Translations under genes and position numbers: made by a program
Source: CAJXMH01 sp040220135
GTDB lineage: Bacteria > Bacteroidota > Bacteroidia > Flavobacteriales_E > Vicingaceae
NCBI GenBank assembly: GCA_040220135.1
Contig: JAVJTT010000009.1
Location: 248,001 to 312,000 of the forward strand
Direction: 5' to 3'
Length of the DNA: 64,000 nucleotides
The notes under the pieces: model-generated
Databases searched by the model: none
Told to the model about the DNA's origin: nothing
Seen by the model: only the letters and a program-made list of their open reading frames with translations
Shown here: positions 53,601 through 61,816 of the stretch, in pieces
How the letters are laid out: the number at the start of each line of letters is the position of its first letter
Position numbering within the stretch: the stretch's first letter is position 1

Positions 53601-53744
53601 AAAAGTGAACAGCAACAAGCAGCTGCTATTTTGAATAGACTAATTGTAATTACCAATCAGATGTATCCACAGGGAGAGTTTGGCAAAGAAATTAAAGATA
53701 GGTTAATGCCTTACTTTGGTCAAGTTGCGCCACAAAATAGATAG
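50664..53744 (+). CDS. DUF2723 membrane glycosyltransferase (TMEM260-like)
   Basis: The product is 1026 aa. About 11-13 membrane helices occupy residues 10-640, beginning with AGWITWLIATIVYLLTI. The conserved loop SFWDCGEFIATAYKLEVGHPPGAP holds the Asp and Glu typical of GT-C enzymes of the protein O-mannosyltransferase type. A soluble C-terminal part (about 650-1026) includes NGDNDTFPLWYVQE, NDWERPIYFAST and a helical, TPR-like tail. Human TMEM260 of this family O-mannosylates proteins; a role in envelope protein glycosylation here is plausible but unproven. It stands alone after the tRNA island. Confidence 0.85.
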   Translation: MTNFRKLNLTAGWITWLIATIVYLLTIEPTTSFWDCGEFIATAYKLEVGHPPGAPLFMMLARFFSLFSSAENAAMMVNIMSALASSFTILFLFWTITSFGRKIALKSGEFTQGKLLAVIGSGVVGALAYTFSESFWFSAVEGEVYALSSLFTAVVFWAILKWEGAADKSHHLKWLVLIAYLMGLSIGVHLLNLLAVPAIVLVFYFRKYKATPKGIIGALAISVLILATIQYGIIPGAIIIASKFELMFTNGFGLPFNTGFIFYLLLLVGLIVFGLHKTQKDKKVVANTIILCVSAILLGYSSFAVILIRSNANTPMDENNPENVFTFLSYLNREQYGDRPLFNGHSFNSPLDVKEPYKDGSPLYFQDKEAGKYIVTDERKSSVPNYDSRFLTILPRMWSQEGKHKSHYKRWSNFEGNPIRYQDGSGQTKVINTPTVGENMTYLFRYQLGWMYWRYFMWNFSGRQNDIQGHGNTVHGNWISGIKFLDEARLGSQDNLPEFISDNPAHNKYYMLPFLLGLIGLVFQFSKDKKDGMIVGLLFFFTGIAIVLYLNQYPLQPRERDYAYAASFYAFAIWIGLGVYGIFDLLKDKMPSKISAIAVSLACLVLVPGLLASENWDDHSRADRYTGRDFAKNYLDSCEPNAILFTNGDNDTFPLWYVQEVEEYRTDVRVINLSLLNTDWYINQMRRKAYDSDPVPMTLPEKKIRQGTNDYLPVYERKQIKGHIDVDDLMSFINSDNSQTKIPVSSGKKIDYIPTKSLKVSVDRDKVIANGTVPKEKADQIVDIKWKIKKNYVLKNDLTILDILAANDWERPIYFASTTGLASYIGLEDYFRAEGMTYRLVPLKKEGRGDGNPGFVNSDILYERLMNDFHWGGMDSNNIYMDETNRRMTMSLRITFSRLADKLIEENKTEKAKEVIDKAFEVMPEENVPYDVFVMYLTENYYAIGETEKANALIRRLADIYEKELNYYLSLDPKFARGLKSEQQQAAAILNRLIVITNQMYPQGEFGKEIKDRLMPYFGQVAPQNR

Positions 53745-53749
53745 ATTTG
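53742..53749 (+). promoter_or_regulatory. -7 promoter box for the 175-aa secreted protein
   Basis: TAGATTTG matches TAnnTTTG and overlaps the stop codon of the DUF2723 gene. It lies 24 bases upstream of the next ATG. A TTG at 53716-53718 gives a 23-base spacer, at the upper limit of the usual range. Confidence 0.45.
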
Positions 53750-53773
53750 TAAAAATCACTTAAACTGATCAAA

Positions 53774-54301
53774 ATGAAAAGATTAGGCTTATGCGTTCTC
53801 TTTAGCTTTCTTTTTCTTTGCAATGCTTCTGCAAGCAACAAAAAAGATAGCATTCTACTAAAGGGTAGTGTTTACAATAACACAGATCACGTAAAAGATG
53901 CTACCATTGAAATCTACGACGGCAATACCCTGATCAAAAAAATTGATGTTCGTTCCTCCAATCGGTTCCGGACTTATTTGCCTGCAAACAAACTCTTAAC
54001 CATAGAAATAGACGCTCCAGACTTCCATGAAAAACGATTTGCTTTTGACTCTCACCTTCCGGAAGGTCTTGTAAAGTCACCAGTCTATGAATTTGATATG
54101 GATATTTTTAAAGAAGAAGAATTAAAAGGAGTTAATGTTTCCATTTTAGACTTTCCCGTTGGCTTGGTTTATTATGATGAAAAAAAGAATAAATTCATTC
54201 ATAATAAAAGCTACACCAAAAAAATGAAAAAAGAGTACTACAAGCTACTCGATGAAGCAAAGCTATCTGAAAGAACCGCTTTAGAAAAAGATGAAGAATA
54301 A
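53774..54301 (+). CDS. Secreted protein of unknown function
   Basis: The product is 175 aa with a signal peptide (MKRLGLCVLFSFLFLCNASAS). Residues 25-95 resemble a carboxypeptidase-regulatory-like beta-sandwich (LLKGSVYNNTDHVKDATIEIYD, TYLPANKLLTIEIDA). The C-terminal 60 residues are charged and Lys/Glu-rich. No lipid anchor or sorting domain is seen, so it is probably periplasmic. I recognise no named family. Confidence 0.7.
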   Translation: MKRLGLCVLFSFLFLCNASASNKKDSILLKGSVYNNTDHVKDATIEIYDGNTLIKKIDVRSSNRFRTYLPANKLLTIEIDAPDFHEKRFAFDSHLPEGLVKSPVYEFDMDIFKEEELKGVNVSILDFPVGLVYYDEKKNKFIHNKSYTKKMKKEYYKLLDEAKLSERTALEKDEE

Positions 54302-54373
54302 GCGCTAAGTACTTGCCTTTTTCATTCTTTTAAACTCTTTGCTTTAACTTAGCTAATCAGCTAAATACTTTTT

Positions 54374-55270
54374 ATGGAAGATATAGACATTCAAGGCGCC
54401 TATCATTTAATTACCGACAAACTTGAGAACTGGCTTGAAACGCTGATTGCCATGCTACCCAATTTAGCCTTGGCTGTTGTTATTCTGATCTCCTTTTACT
54501 TTTTGGCCCGCATTGTCAAGAACATTGTGGGTAAAATGATGCATCGTGTTTCCGGCAATTTAAGCCTAAACCATCTAGTAGAGAACATCATGTATTTCAC
54601 GGTAATCGTGATTGGTTCTTTTATTGCATTAGATGTATTGGAGCTGGAAAAAACGGTTACTTCCTTATTAGCCGGAGTTGGGGTACTCGGTTTGGCCCTT
54701 GGTTTTGCTTTCCAAGATACCGCCGCCAACTTTGTTTCGGGAATCTTTTTGGCTGTTCGCAGCCCTATTAATAGCGGAGACATTGTAAAAATAGATGATG
54801 TAATGGGAGTGGTTCAGAAAATCAGTCTACGGGCTACCGAAATCAATACCTTTCAAGGAACACTGGTAGTTATTCCCAATAAAGACGTTTTCCAAAATCC
54901 TATTTTCAACTACACACATACCGGAAAACGGAGGGTTGATCTTGCTTGTGGCATTTCATATGGCGACAAGCTCGACAAGGTAAAAGAAGTTTCTTTGAAA
55001 GCAATTGAAAACACTGAAGGCGTCTTAAAAGACCAACCCATTCAATTTTTCTACAAAGAGTTTGGCAGCAGTTCAATTAACTTTGAAGTAAGAGCTTGGA
55101 TCGAACAAATTGACCAAAAAGGTTTTCTAGAAACCCAAAGCAATATGATCGTAGCGCTGAAAAAAGCTTTCGACGAAAACGACATCATGATTCCATTCCC
55201 AATTCGAACTTTGGATTTTGGCATTAAAGGAGGTGAGAAGTTAAAAGAAATGCTTGATCATACAGAATGA
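54374..55270 (+). CDS. mscS: Small-conductance mechanosensitive channel (MscS family)
   Basis: The product is 298 aa, the size of classic MscS. Three membrane helices lie in the first 130 residues; the pore-lining helix is VGVLGLALGFAFQDTAANFVSG with the expected Gly/Ala pattern. The beta domain follows (SPINSGDIVKIDDVMGVVQKI, TLVVIPNKDVFQNPIFNY). It releases solutes when membrane tension rises after osmotic down-shock. Its stop overlaps the following GNAT gene by 4 bases. Confidence 0.95.
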   Translation: MEDIDIQGAYHLITDKLENWLETLIAMLPNLALAVVILISFYFLARIVKNIVGKMMHRVSGNLSLNHLVENIMYFTVIVIGSFIALDVLELEKTVTSLLAGVGVLGLALGFAFQDTAANFVSGIFLAVRSPINSGDIVKIDDVMGVVQKISLRATEINTFQGTLVVIPNKDVFQNPIFNYTHTGKRRVDLACGISYGDKLDKVKEVSLKAIENTEGVLKDQPIQFFYKEFGSSSINFEVRAWIEQIDQKGFLETQSNMIVALKKAFDENDIMIPFPIRTLDFGIKGGEKLKEMLDHTE

Positions 55271-55749
55271 CGCTTTCCATTAGGCCTATTCAAATAGAGG
55301 ACAACCCCATTTTAGCTAGGATTATCCGAAATGTATTTGAAGAATTTGATGCCCCAAGAAAAGGTACGGTTTACGAAGATTCAACCACCGACAAGCTATA
55401 TAATTATTTTCACACCGAAGGTGCCATTGGTTTGGTAGCAGAACACAATCAAAAGGTGGTGGGTTGTTGCGGAATTTATCCCACTGAAGGCCTAGATCAT
55501 CAAACCGCAGAAGTTGTTAAATTCTACCTTCAAAAAGAAGCCCGAGGCCGAGGGTTGGGAAAAATACTTTTGGAGAAGTCAATTGAGAATGCAAAAGAAC
55601 TTGGGTATAAAAACCTTTACATTGAAAGCCTTGAGCAGTTTAATTCAGCGGTATCCTTGTATCGTAAATACGGCTTTGAGCCTTTGCAAAAAAGATTGGG
55701 CAATAGCGGCCATATTGGCTGCCCTCTTTGGTTTTTAAAGAAACTTTAA
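55267..55749 (+). CDS. GNAT-family N-acetyltransferase
   Basis: The product is 160 aa with the GNAT fold. The acetyl-CoA loop is seen in EARGRGLGKILLEKSIENAKELG (RGRGLG), preceded by VVGCCGIYPTEG and followed by YIESLEQFNSAVSLYRKYGFEPL. The acceptor substrate cannot be told from the sequence. It is translationally coupled to mscS by an ATGA overlap, suggesting one transcript, although a functional link is not obvious. Confidence 0.9.
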   Translation: MTLSIRPIQIEDNPILARIIRNVFEEFDAPRKGTVYEDSTTDKLYNYFHTEGAIGLVAEHNQKVVGCCGIYPTEGLDHQTAEVVKFYLQKEARGRGLGKILLEKSIENAKELGYKNLYIESLEQFNSAVSLYRKYGFEPLQKRLGNSGHIGCPLWFLKKL

Positions 55750-55798
55750 AGCCTGCCTATAATCTCTTTCTTTTCTTTTAACGGATTACCTTTACAGT

Positions 55799-57325
55799 AT
55801 GAAAAAGGATAAAAAAGTTGCCCTCATCATTTTGGATGGATGGGGATATGGCAAAAAAGACCAATCTGATGCCATATACCAAGCTCATACGCCGGTTTTT
55901 GATCAATTAATTACTGAAAAGCCCAATGCTACTTTGCACACCGATGGAGAGTATGTGGGCTTGCCGAATGGACAAATGGGAAACTCTGAAGTGGGTCACT
56001 TGAACATTGGAGCAGGCAGGGTTGTATACCAAGATTTAGTAAAGATCAATCGTTCTATAAAGCAAAATAAACTTCAACAAAATAAAGTTTTGCAAAAAGC
56101 TTTTGAAAAGGCAAAGCAAGAAAACCGAAAGGTTCATTTTCTAGGCTTGGTTTCTGATGGGGGAATACACTCTCATCAAGATCACCTACTTGCTCTGTGC
56201 AAAATGGCCAATAAAGCTGGCATAGAACGGTCTTATATCCATGCTTTTACTGATGGTAGAGACACCGACCCTAATAGCGGCAAAAAATTCATTGAAAAAC
56301 TACAAACTGAACTCACAGACACCCCTACTCAGATAGCAAGCATTATCGGAAGGTACTATGCCATGGATCGTGACCTGAGATGGGAACGCATTAAGCAGGC
56401 TTACGATCTAATGGTCAAAGGTGAAGGTGAAAGATTCACCGACCCCTTGGTGGGAATTGAAGCCTCTTATAAAAAGGAAGTAACCGATGAGTTTATAAAA
56501 CCCATGGTAATGGTAGACAACCAAGGTATTCCAGTGGCTACCATTGAGCCACATGATATTGTTATCTGTTTTAACTATAGAACGGATCGATGTCGACAAA
56601 TTACCAGAGCCTTGCATCAGGAAGATTTTCCAGAATATGACATGCAAAAACTTCCGTTGCATTACCTTACCATGACGCGCTACGATAAAAATTTTAACGG
56701 AATTGAAGTCGTTTTTCAAAAAGAGAATTTGAAAAATACTTTGGGAGAAACCTTAAGCAAGGCCGGAAAAACTCAAATACGAATTGCCGAGACGGAGAAG
56801 TATCCACACGTAACTTTCTTTTTCTCTGGAGGGCAGGAAGAACCCTTTGAAGGCGAAAAACGAATCATGGTTCCTTCGCCCAAAGTGGCTACCTATGATT
56901 TACAGCCTGAGATGAGTGCGGAAGAAGTAAAAAGCAAAATTTTGACTGAAATCAAGGCTAGAAGTGCTGACTTTATCTGTCTAAACTTTGCCAATCCCGA
57001 TATGGTTGGCCATACAGGTGTTTTTGAAGCCATTGTAAAGGCAGTTGAAAAAGTAGACGAGTGCTTGGGACAAATTGTAGAAGCCGGGCAAACGCATGGC
57101 TACTCTTTCTTAATCATTGCCGACCATGGAAATGCCGATTTTGCCATTAATGAAGATGGCTCAGCAAATACAGCTCATACTACCAACCCGGTTCCGGTAA
57201 TTTTGGTCGATGATGAATTCAAACTTATTAAAAACGGCAAACTGGCCGATGTTGCACCGACTATCTTAAAGTTAATGCATTTGCCCGTAGCTGAAGAAAT
57301 GGACGGAGAAGTTTTAGTCAGCTAA
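55799..57325 (+). CDS. gpmI: 2,3-bisphosphoglycerate-independent phosphoglycerate mutase
   Basis: The product is 508 aa, normal for iPGM. It has the first metal motif LIILDGWGYG, the catalytic Ser63 in GNSEVGH, substrate residues in FTDGRDTDPNSG and the late metal motifs FANPDMVGHTG and IADHGNADFA. It interconverts 3- and 2-phosphoglycerate in glycolysis and gluconeogenesis, using two Mn2+ ions. It lies 49 bases after the GNAT gene and 59 bases before the M20 dipeptidase. Confidence 0.97.
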   Translation: MKKDKKVALIILDGWGYGKKDQSDAIYQAHTPVFDQLITEKPNATLHTDGEYVGLPNGQMGNSEVGHLNIGAGRVVYQDLVKINRSIKQNKLQQNKVLQKAFEKAKQENRKVHFLGLVSDGGIHSHQDHLLALCKMANKAGIERSYIHAFTDGRDTDPNSGKKFIEKLQTELTDTPTQIASIIGRYYAMDRDLRWERIKQAYDLMVKGEGERFTDPLVGIEASYKKEVTDEFIKPMVMVDNQGIPVATIEPHDIVICFNYRTDRCRQITRALHQEDFPEYDMQKLPLHYLTMTRYDKNFNGIEVVFQKENLKNTLGETLSKAGKTQIRIAETEKYPHVTFFFSGGQEEPFEGEKRIMVPSPKVATYDLQPEMSAEEVKSKILTEIKARSADFICLNFANPDMVGHTGVFEAIVKAVEKVDECLGQIVEAGQTHGYSFLIIADHGNADFAINEDGSANTAHTTNPVPVILVDDEFKLIKNGKLADVAPTILKLMHLPVAEEMDGEVLVS

Positions 57326-57384
57326 GTCAAAGACAAGCCTTTTCAAATCCGTAATTTAGAAGCTCCAAAAATTTGAAGACACAA

Positions 57385-58758
57385 ATGAAAGACGTAAACC
57401 CGTACTTAGAAGAAAATAAAGATCGTTTTATAGAAGAGTTAATTGAGCTTTTGAAAATTCCTTCAATCAGTGCCGACTCTACCTATAAGAACCATGTGGT
57501 AAAAGCAGCTGAAGCTGTGAAGCTTAGATTAGAAGAGGCAGGGGCTGACAATGCTGAGCTTTGCGAAACTGAGGGTTTCCCTGTGGTTTTTGCCGAGAAA
57601 ATTATTGATCCTGCCAAGCCTACGATTTTAGTTTACGGTCATTACGATGTGCAACCTGCCGATCCTATTGATTTATGGGACAGTCCCCCCTTTCAACCGG
57701 TTATAAAAGAAGGTAAGATCTATGCTCGAGGTGCTGCAGATGACAAAGGCCAAATGTACATGCATGTGAAGGCTTTTGAATTTATGATGAGGACCGAACA
57801 GCTACCTTGCAATGTGAAATTTATTATTGAAGGGGAAGAAGAAGTAGGGTCAATAAGTTTAGAAGCTTTTATTGCAGAGAACAAAGAAAAGTTAGCAGCC
57901 GATATTATCTTAATCTCCGATACAAGCATGCTTTCGATGGAAAATCCGTCGATTACAACCGGATTAAGAGGTTTAAGCTATTTAGAAGTACAAGTTACCG
58001 GACCTAATCGCGACTTACACTCTGGTTTATACGGCGGCGCTGTGGCAAACCCGATCAATGTATTAAGTAAGATGATCGCTTCTCTAAAAGATGAGAACAA
58101 TCGCATTACAATTCCCGGTTTTTACGACAAAGTGTTAGAAGCAAGCGAAGAAGAAAGGGATTTAATTGCCAAAACGCCTTTTAGTCTTGAAGAATATAAA
58201 CAAAAGCTAGACCTCGAGGATGTTGAAGGTGAAGCCGGTTTTTCAACCATAGAAAGAACCGGTATTCGACCTACTTTAGATGTAAATGGTATTTGGGGAG
58301 GCTACATTGGAGAAGGAGCCAAAACAGTGCTTCCCTCTAAAGCCTATGCAAAAATTTCCATGCGTTTGGTCCCTCACCAAAGCGATGAAGAAATTACCGC
58401 TTTGTTCAAAGACTACTTTGAATCCATTGCTCCAAAATCTGTAAAGGTAGAAGTAAAACCACACCATGGGGCTACCCCTTATGTAATGCCCATTGATATT
58501 CCGGAATACCAAGCAGCCAGTGAAGCCATGGAGCTTTCTTTTGGTAAAACTCCAGTTCCGGTAAGAGCAGGCGGCAGTATTCCTATTGTGGCTTTATTTG
58601 AGGAAGTACTTGGGCTCAAGTCTATACTCCTTGGATTTGGGTTAGATACAGATGCGATTCACTCGCCTAATGAACATTTTGGCGTAGCCAATTTCATGAA
58701 AGGAGTTGAAAGTATCATTCACTTTTACGATCGTTACGCGGAACATAAAACCTCATGA
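57385..58758 (+). CDS. M20-family dipeptidase
   Basis: The product is 457 aa from the ATG at 57385; a TTG 12 bases upstream is less likely. The two-zinc site of M20A/F is visible: VYGHYDVQPADP, ARGAADDKGQ, the catalytic EGEEEVGS and the DTDAIHSPNEHFG segment near the C-terminus. The lid-domain motif RDLHSGLYGG is present. It cleaves dipeptides or related peptide bonds in the cytoplasm. It belongs to another branch than the amidohydrolase at 5227-6420. Its stop overlaps the next start by 4 bases. Confidence 0.93.
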   Translation: MKDVNPYLEENKDRFIEELIELLKIPSISADSTYKNHVVKAAEAVKLRLEEAGADNAELCETEGFPVVFAEKIIDPAKPTILVYGHYDVQPADPIDLWDSPPFQPVIKEGKIYARGAADDKGQMYMHVKAFEFMMRTEQLPCNVKFIIEGEEEVGSISLEAFIAENKEKLAADIILISDTSMLSMENPSITTGLRGLSYLEVQVTGPNRDLHSGLYGGAVANPINVLSKMIASLKDENNRITIPGFYDKVLEASEEERDLIAKTPFSLEEYKQKLDLEDVEGEAGFSTIERTGIRPTLDVNGIWGGYIGEGAKTVLPSKAYAKISMRLVPHQSDEEITALFKDYFESIAPKSVKVEVKPHHGATPYVMPIDIPEYQAASEAMELSFGKTPVPVRAGGSIPIVALFEEVLGLKSILLGFGLDTDAIHSPNEHFGVANFMKGVESIIHFYDRYAEHKTS

Positions 58759-59231
58759 GAAAAAGTCTATATCGGCCCTTAATCTTCCTATCATTTATTT
58801 TTGCACTTTCTTCTTGTGTAAACTATGAAGAGGTAGAAATTACCGACATTAAAAGCTTAAAGTTATTGGAGTTGAATGACAAAGAACTCAGGGTTGAGTC
58901 TGAAGTGAAGATCAACAACCCCAACAATTTTGACATTAAGGTAGTGGATTCAGAATTCAATGTAAAAATTGAAAATAAGGACATCGGTAAATCCAGTATC
59001 GTTTCAAATGTTAATCTGCCAAGTAATTCAAGTGAGTATCACACCTTGGTTTTTAGAAGCTCCTTTAAGGAAATGAAAGGAAATGCTTTAATGACCTTAA
59101 TGGGAATTACCGCTTCAGGAAATGATGACATTCGATTTGAAGTGGACGGTTTTATCGTAGGCAAAGCACTCATGATGAAGAAAAAAGTAGAAGTGAAACA
59201 CAGTGGCATCGTGCCTTTAAAGCTCTATTAG
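58755..59231 (+). CDS. LEA-2 (WHy) domain lipoprotein
   Basis: The product is 158 aa. It has a lipoprotein signal with lipobox LSSC (Cys21) and a beta-sandwich LEA type 2/WHy domain: SEVKINNPNNFDIKVVDSEF, VNLPSNSSEYHTLVFR and a final VEVKHSGIVPLKLY. Such proteins are linked to desiccation and stress tolerance; in bacteria the exact role is unclear. It is coupled to the dipeptidase by an ATGA overlap. Its stop interlocks with that of the convergent T9SS gene (TTAG). Confidence 0.8.
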   Translation: MRKSLYRPLIFLSFIFALSSCVNYEEVEITDIKSLKLLELNDKELRVESEVKINNPNNFDIKVVDSEFNVKIENKDIGKSSIVSNVNLPSNSSEYHTLVFRSSFKEMKGNALMTLMGITASGNDDIRFEVDGFIVGKALMMKKKVEVKHSGIVPLKLY

Positions 59232-61702
59232 TCGGCCAAAACGCTTACCACACCTTGATAATTGAGGTATTGACCCCGAAAATCTAAGAGCTTGAGCTGG
59301 TAATAATAAACCCCTGAATTCGCTTTTTTCCCGTTTATTCTTCCGTCCCAACTATTGGCAATCCGCTCGCTTTCAAACACTTTATTCCCATTTCGGTTAA
59401 AAACCTTTAAGTCGAATTCATAAATTCCACAAGCCTCAATTAAGAAATCATCGTTTATTCCATCATTATTAGGAGTAAACACATTGGGGATATTCAGTTC
59501 AAAAACATCAAAAACAAACACTTCTTTGTAGCTTGTGTCTTTGCATTCAAACTGATTTTCTACTACTTGCTGAATGGTAAAATGCCCAGTATCTTGGAAG
59601 GCATAATTCAATAGATCAGTATTGGGAAATACTTGATTCTGAACCCAGAAAGTTGAACGGTAACTAGGGTCCACACTCTCGTCTTTAAAACTAAACTGTG
59701 CTTCTTTAAGAGGCAAGGCAGAATCAGAGATACTAAAGGCCGCTTTGGGTTTGGGCAGTATTCGAATTGCATCCGGCATGCTGTCTAATAAGGTTTCCGC
59801 GCACTTTTCAGAAGTAATGATCATCAAACTAATAAAGTAACTTCCTGTGTCTTGATAAACGTGAGTTGGGTTTACTTCATTGCTAATGGTTCCATCCCCA
59901 AAATCCCAATAGTAATCCCCTTTACCTAAGAAACTAGAGGTATCTGTAAACTGAACTTCACCTGGCGCGCATGCTTCATTGGGTCCGTATGTAAATCCAA
60001 TTCGATTTGGGCTGAATTGAGGTGAAATGTGAATGGCATCCTTAACCGTTAGGCTTACCGTATCAATGCATTTATCTGTGGTTGTAAGCTGAAAAGAAAC
60101 ATCGAAAAGGCCATTTTCCAAATAGGTATGAAGTGGATTTTCTTGGGTAGAAGAGTTTCCATCTCCAAAGTTCCATAAATAATCTGCATTGCCTGCAATG
60201 GTGCTGGTACTTGCAAACTGTATATCTTGTGGAAAGCAACCGGTATCCGGGTCAAATGAAATTCCTGCAGTAGGATTCTCGTAAACCGAAACATTTCTTA
60301 CTAAGGTATCTGTGCAAATGTCTTGCTCTACCACCAGCTGAACAGGAAAATTGCCGCTTTGAGTAAAAGATTGGTTGTACAGTGTATCTGCCGTAGATTG
60401 ATTAACCACTGCATTTCCAAAAAAATTCCATTGGTAATTAGCATAATCTTCTTTTTCTCCGGCAGCAAAAAAGGAAAAGCTATTTTCATCCAAGCAGTTT
60501 TCGCCAAAATACTCTAGTGTAGGATTTAGCTTTGGATAAGCAAAAAAGTCCTCCTGAATGGTGTCTGCACATTCAGTTCCGGGGTTTGCGATAAGAGAAA
60601 CTGTATATTGACCGGGAACTACATATTCATAAGATGTATTTATAGAACGAGATGTATCTCCTAAAGTAGCAGGGTCTCCAAAGTCCCATTTATACGTTTC
60701 CGTTGGTGTTTCAATTTTAGATAAATTAGTAAAGTTGAGCTTCAGCCCTTGACAAAAAGCTTTAGATGAATTAATATTCCCGACATTTTGATTTTGAATT
60801 ATGGCTTCTGCTACCGGTGTACAATCAATGGTATTTACTTGTATATCGCGTCGAGTAACATTCAGCAAAATATTGTTCCGGTATTCTTCCACGCAGAAAC
60901 CGATCACATAAAGGCCCAAGGAGTCTGGCAAACCGCTTAACAAGCCTGTATTTACTCCTACTTGCAAAGGAGGATTTGACTCTAAAGGAAAAAATGGATT
61001 GTAATTTGAGGCATAGTTAACCGTAGAGTAAGGAGGCGGATTAGCCTGAAAAGGCCACACATTGCTGCCCGAATAGTTGTAAGGTGCGCATAAGGTATAG
61101 GCTAAGCTATCGCCATCCACATCAATTGCTGAGAGATCTAAATCTAAGGTGTCATTCACACAAAAAATAGTTGGTGGTGGCTCTCCAAAGAAAGGGGTTG
61201 AATTACAGCCCACTGAATTGAATGCCGGTATCTCAGCAGTATAAGTCGCCCCTTGATTTCCAGATAAAAGTAAGTTCGTTACCGCAGCATTCCGACAACA
61301 TCGCTGATAACTAAGGGTGTGACTGCGGCTCGGAGATAAGTCAATAACGGCTTCATAAACTTCCTCTTCGTAACAAATATTGGTAGGCTCTACTAAGCAG
61401 TCTAAATTAAAGTCTTCATTCAAAGTCAGTTCTCTAAAGCTTATCGATTGCAGTTCAACCACATTTACCACAACTCCACTGGGAGAAAACACGGTTACAT
61501 TTAGGCTATCTTCTCGGGCATCGGGGTTGCCAGAAAAACAATCTCTATAATAGTATACCTGAACACGATAAGAAACCGTATTATTCGAATTTAAGCCCAA
61601 ACACTCATAGCTTAAGTAACCGCCTGCTATATGGGTAGCAAACAAGTTTGCGGCAAACCCAAAGGTTAAACAAAAGAGCAGTAGGACAACTTTATACTTC
61701 AT
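59228..61702 (-). CDS. PKD-repeat surface protein with type B T9SS sorting domain
   Basis: The product is 824 aa from the ATG at 61702, which starts the signal peptide (MKYKVVLLLFCLTFGFAANLFA); the longer frame would bury it. Residues 23-300 form a large N-terminal region beginning THIAGGYLSYECLG. Several PKD domains follow (YKWDFGDP, YLWNFGDGNSST, YYWDFGDGTISN). The last 90 residues are the gliding-motility-type C-terminal domain (IPNVFTPNNDGINDDF, WDGRINGKKANSGVYYYQL), which marks type B T9SS cargo. It is likely a long adhesin or surface fibre protein. Confidence 0.9.
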   Translation of the reverse strand: MKYKVVLLLFCLTFGFAANLFATHIAGGYLSYECLGLNSNNTVSYRVQVYYYRDCFSGNPDAREDSLNVTVFSPSGVVVNVVELQSISFRELTLNEDFNLDCLVEPTNICYEEEVYEAVIDLSPSRSHTLSYQRCCRNAAVTNLLLSGNQGATYTAEIPAFNSVGCNSTPFFGEPPPTIFCVNDTLDLDLSAIDVDGDSLAYTLCAPYNYSGSNVWPFQANPPPYSTVNYASNYNPFFPLESNPPLQVGVNTGLLSGLPDSLGLYVIGFCVEEYRNNILLNVTRRDIQVNTIDCTPVAEAIIQNQNVGNINSSKAFCQGLKLNFTNLSKIETPTETYKWDFGDPATLGDTSRSINTSYEYVVPGQYTVSLIANPGTECADTIQEDFFAYPKLNPTLEYFGENCLDENSFSFFAAGEKEDYANYQWNFFGNAVVNQSTADTLYNQSFTQSGNFPVQLVVEQDICTDTLVRNVSVYENPTAGISFDPDTGCFPQDIQFASTSTIAGNADYLWNFGDGNSSTQENPLHTYLENGLFDVSFQLTTTDKCIDTVSLTVKDAIHISPQFSPNRIGFTYGPNEACAPGEVQFTDTSSFLGKGDYYWDFGDGTISNEVNPTHVYQDTGSYFISLMIITSEKCAETLLDSMPDAIRILPKPKAAFSISDSALPLKEAQFSFKDESVDPSYRSTFWVQNQVFPNTDLLNYAFQDTGHFTIQQVVENQFECKDTSYKEVFVFDVFELNIPNVFTPNNDGINDDFLIEACGIYEFDLKVFNRNGNKVFESERIANSWDGRINGKKANSGVYYYQLKLLDFRGQYLNYQGVVSVLAD

Positions 61703-61816
61703 GATTAGCAAGCTGTTAAAAGCTAGACACAAGGTACAGAAAATCTGATGTCTAAGGCTAAACATTCACGATATTCAGTTTAGTAAACTCTTTTGTAAAT
61801 CACGACTTTTGCCTGT

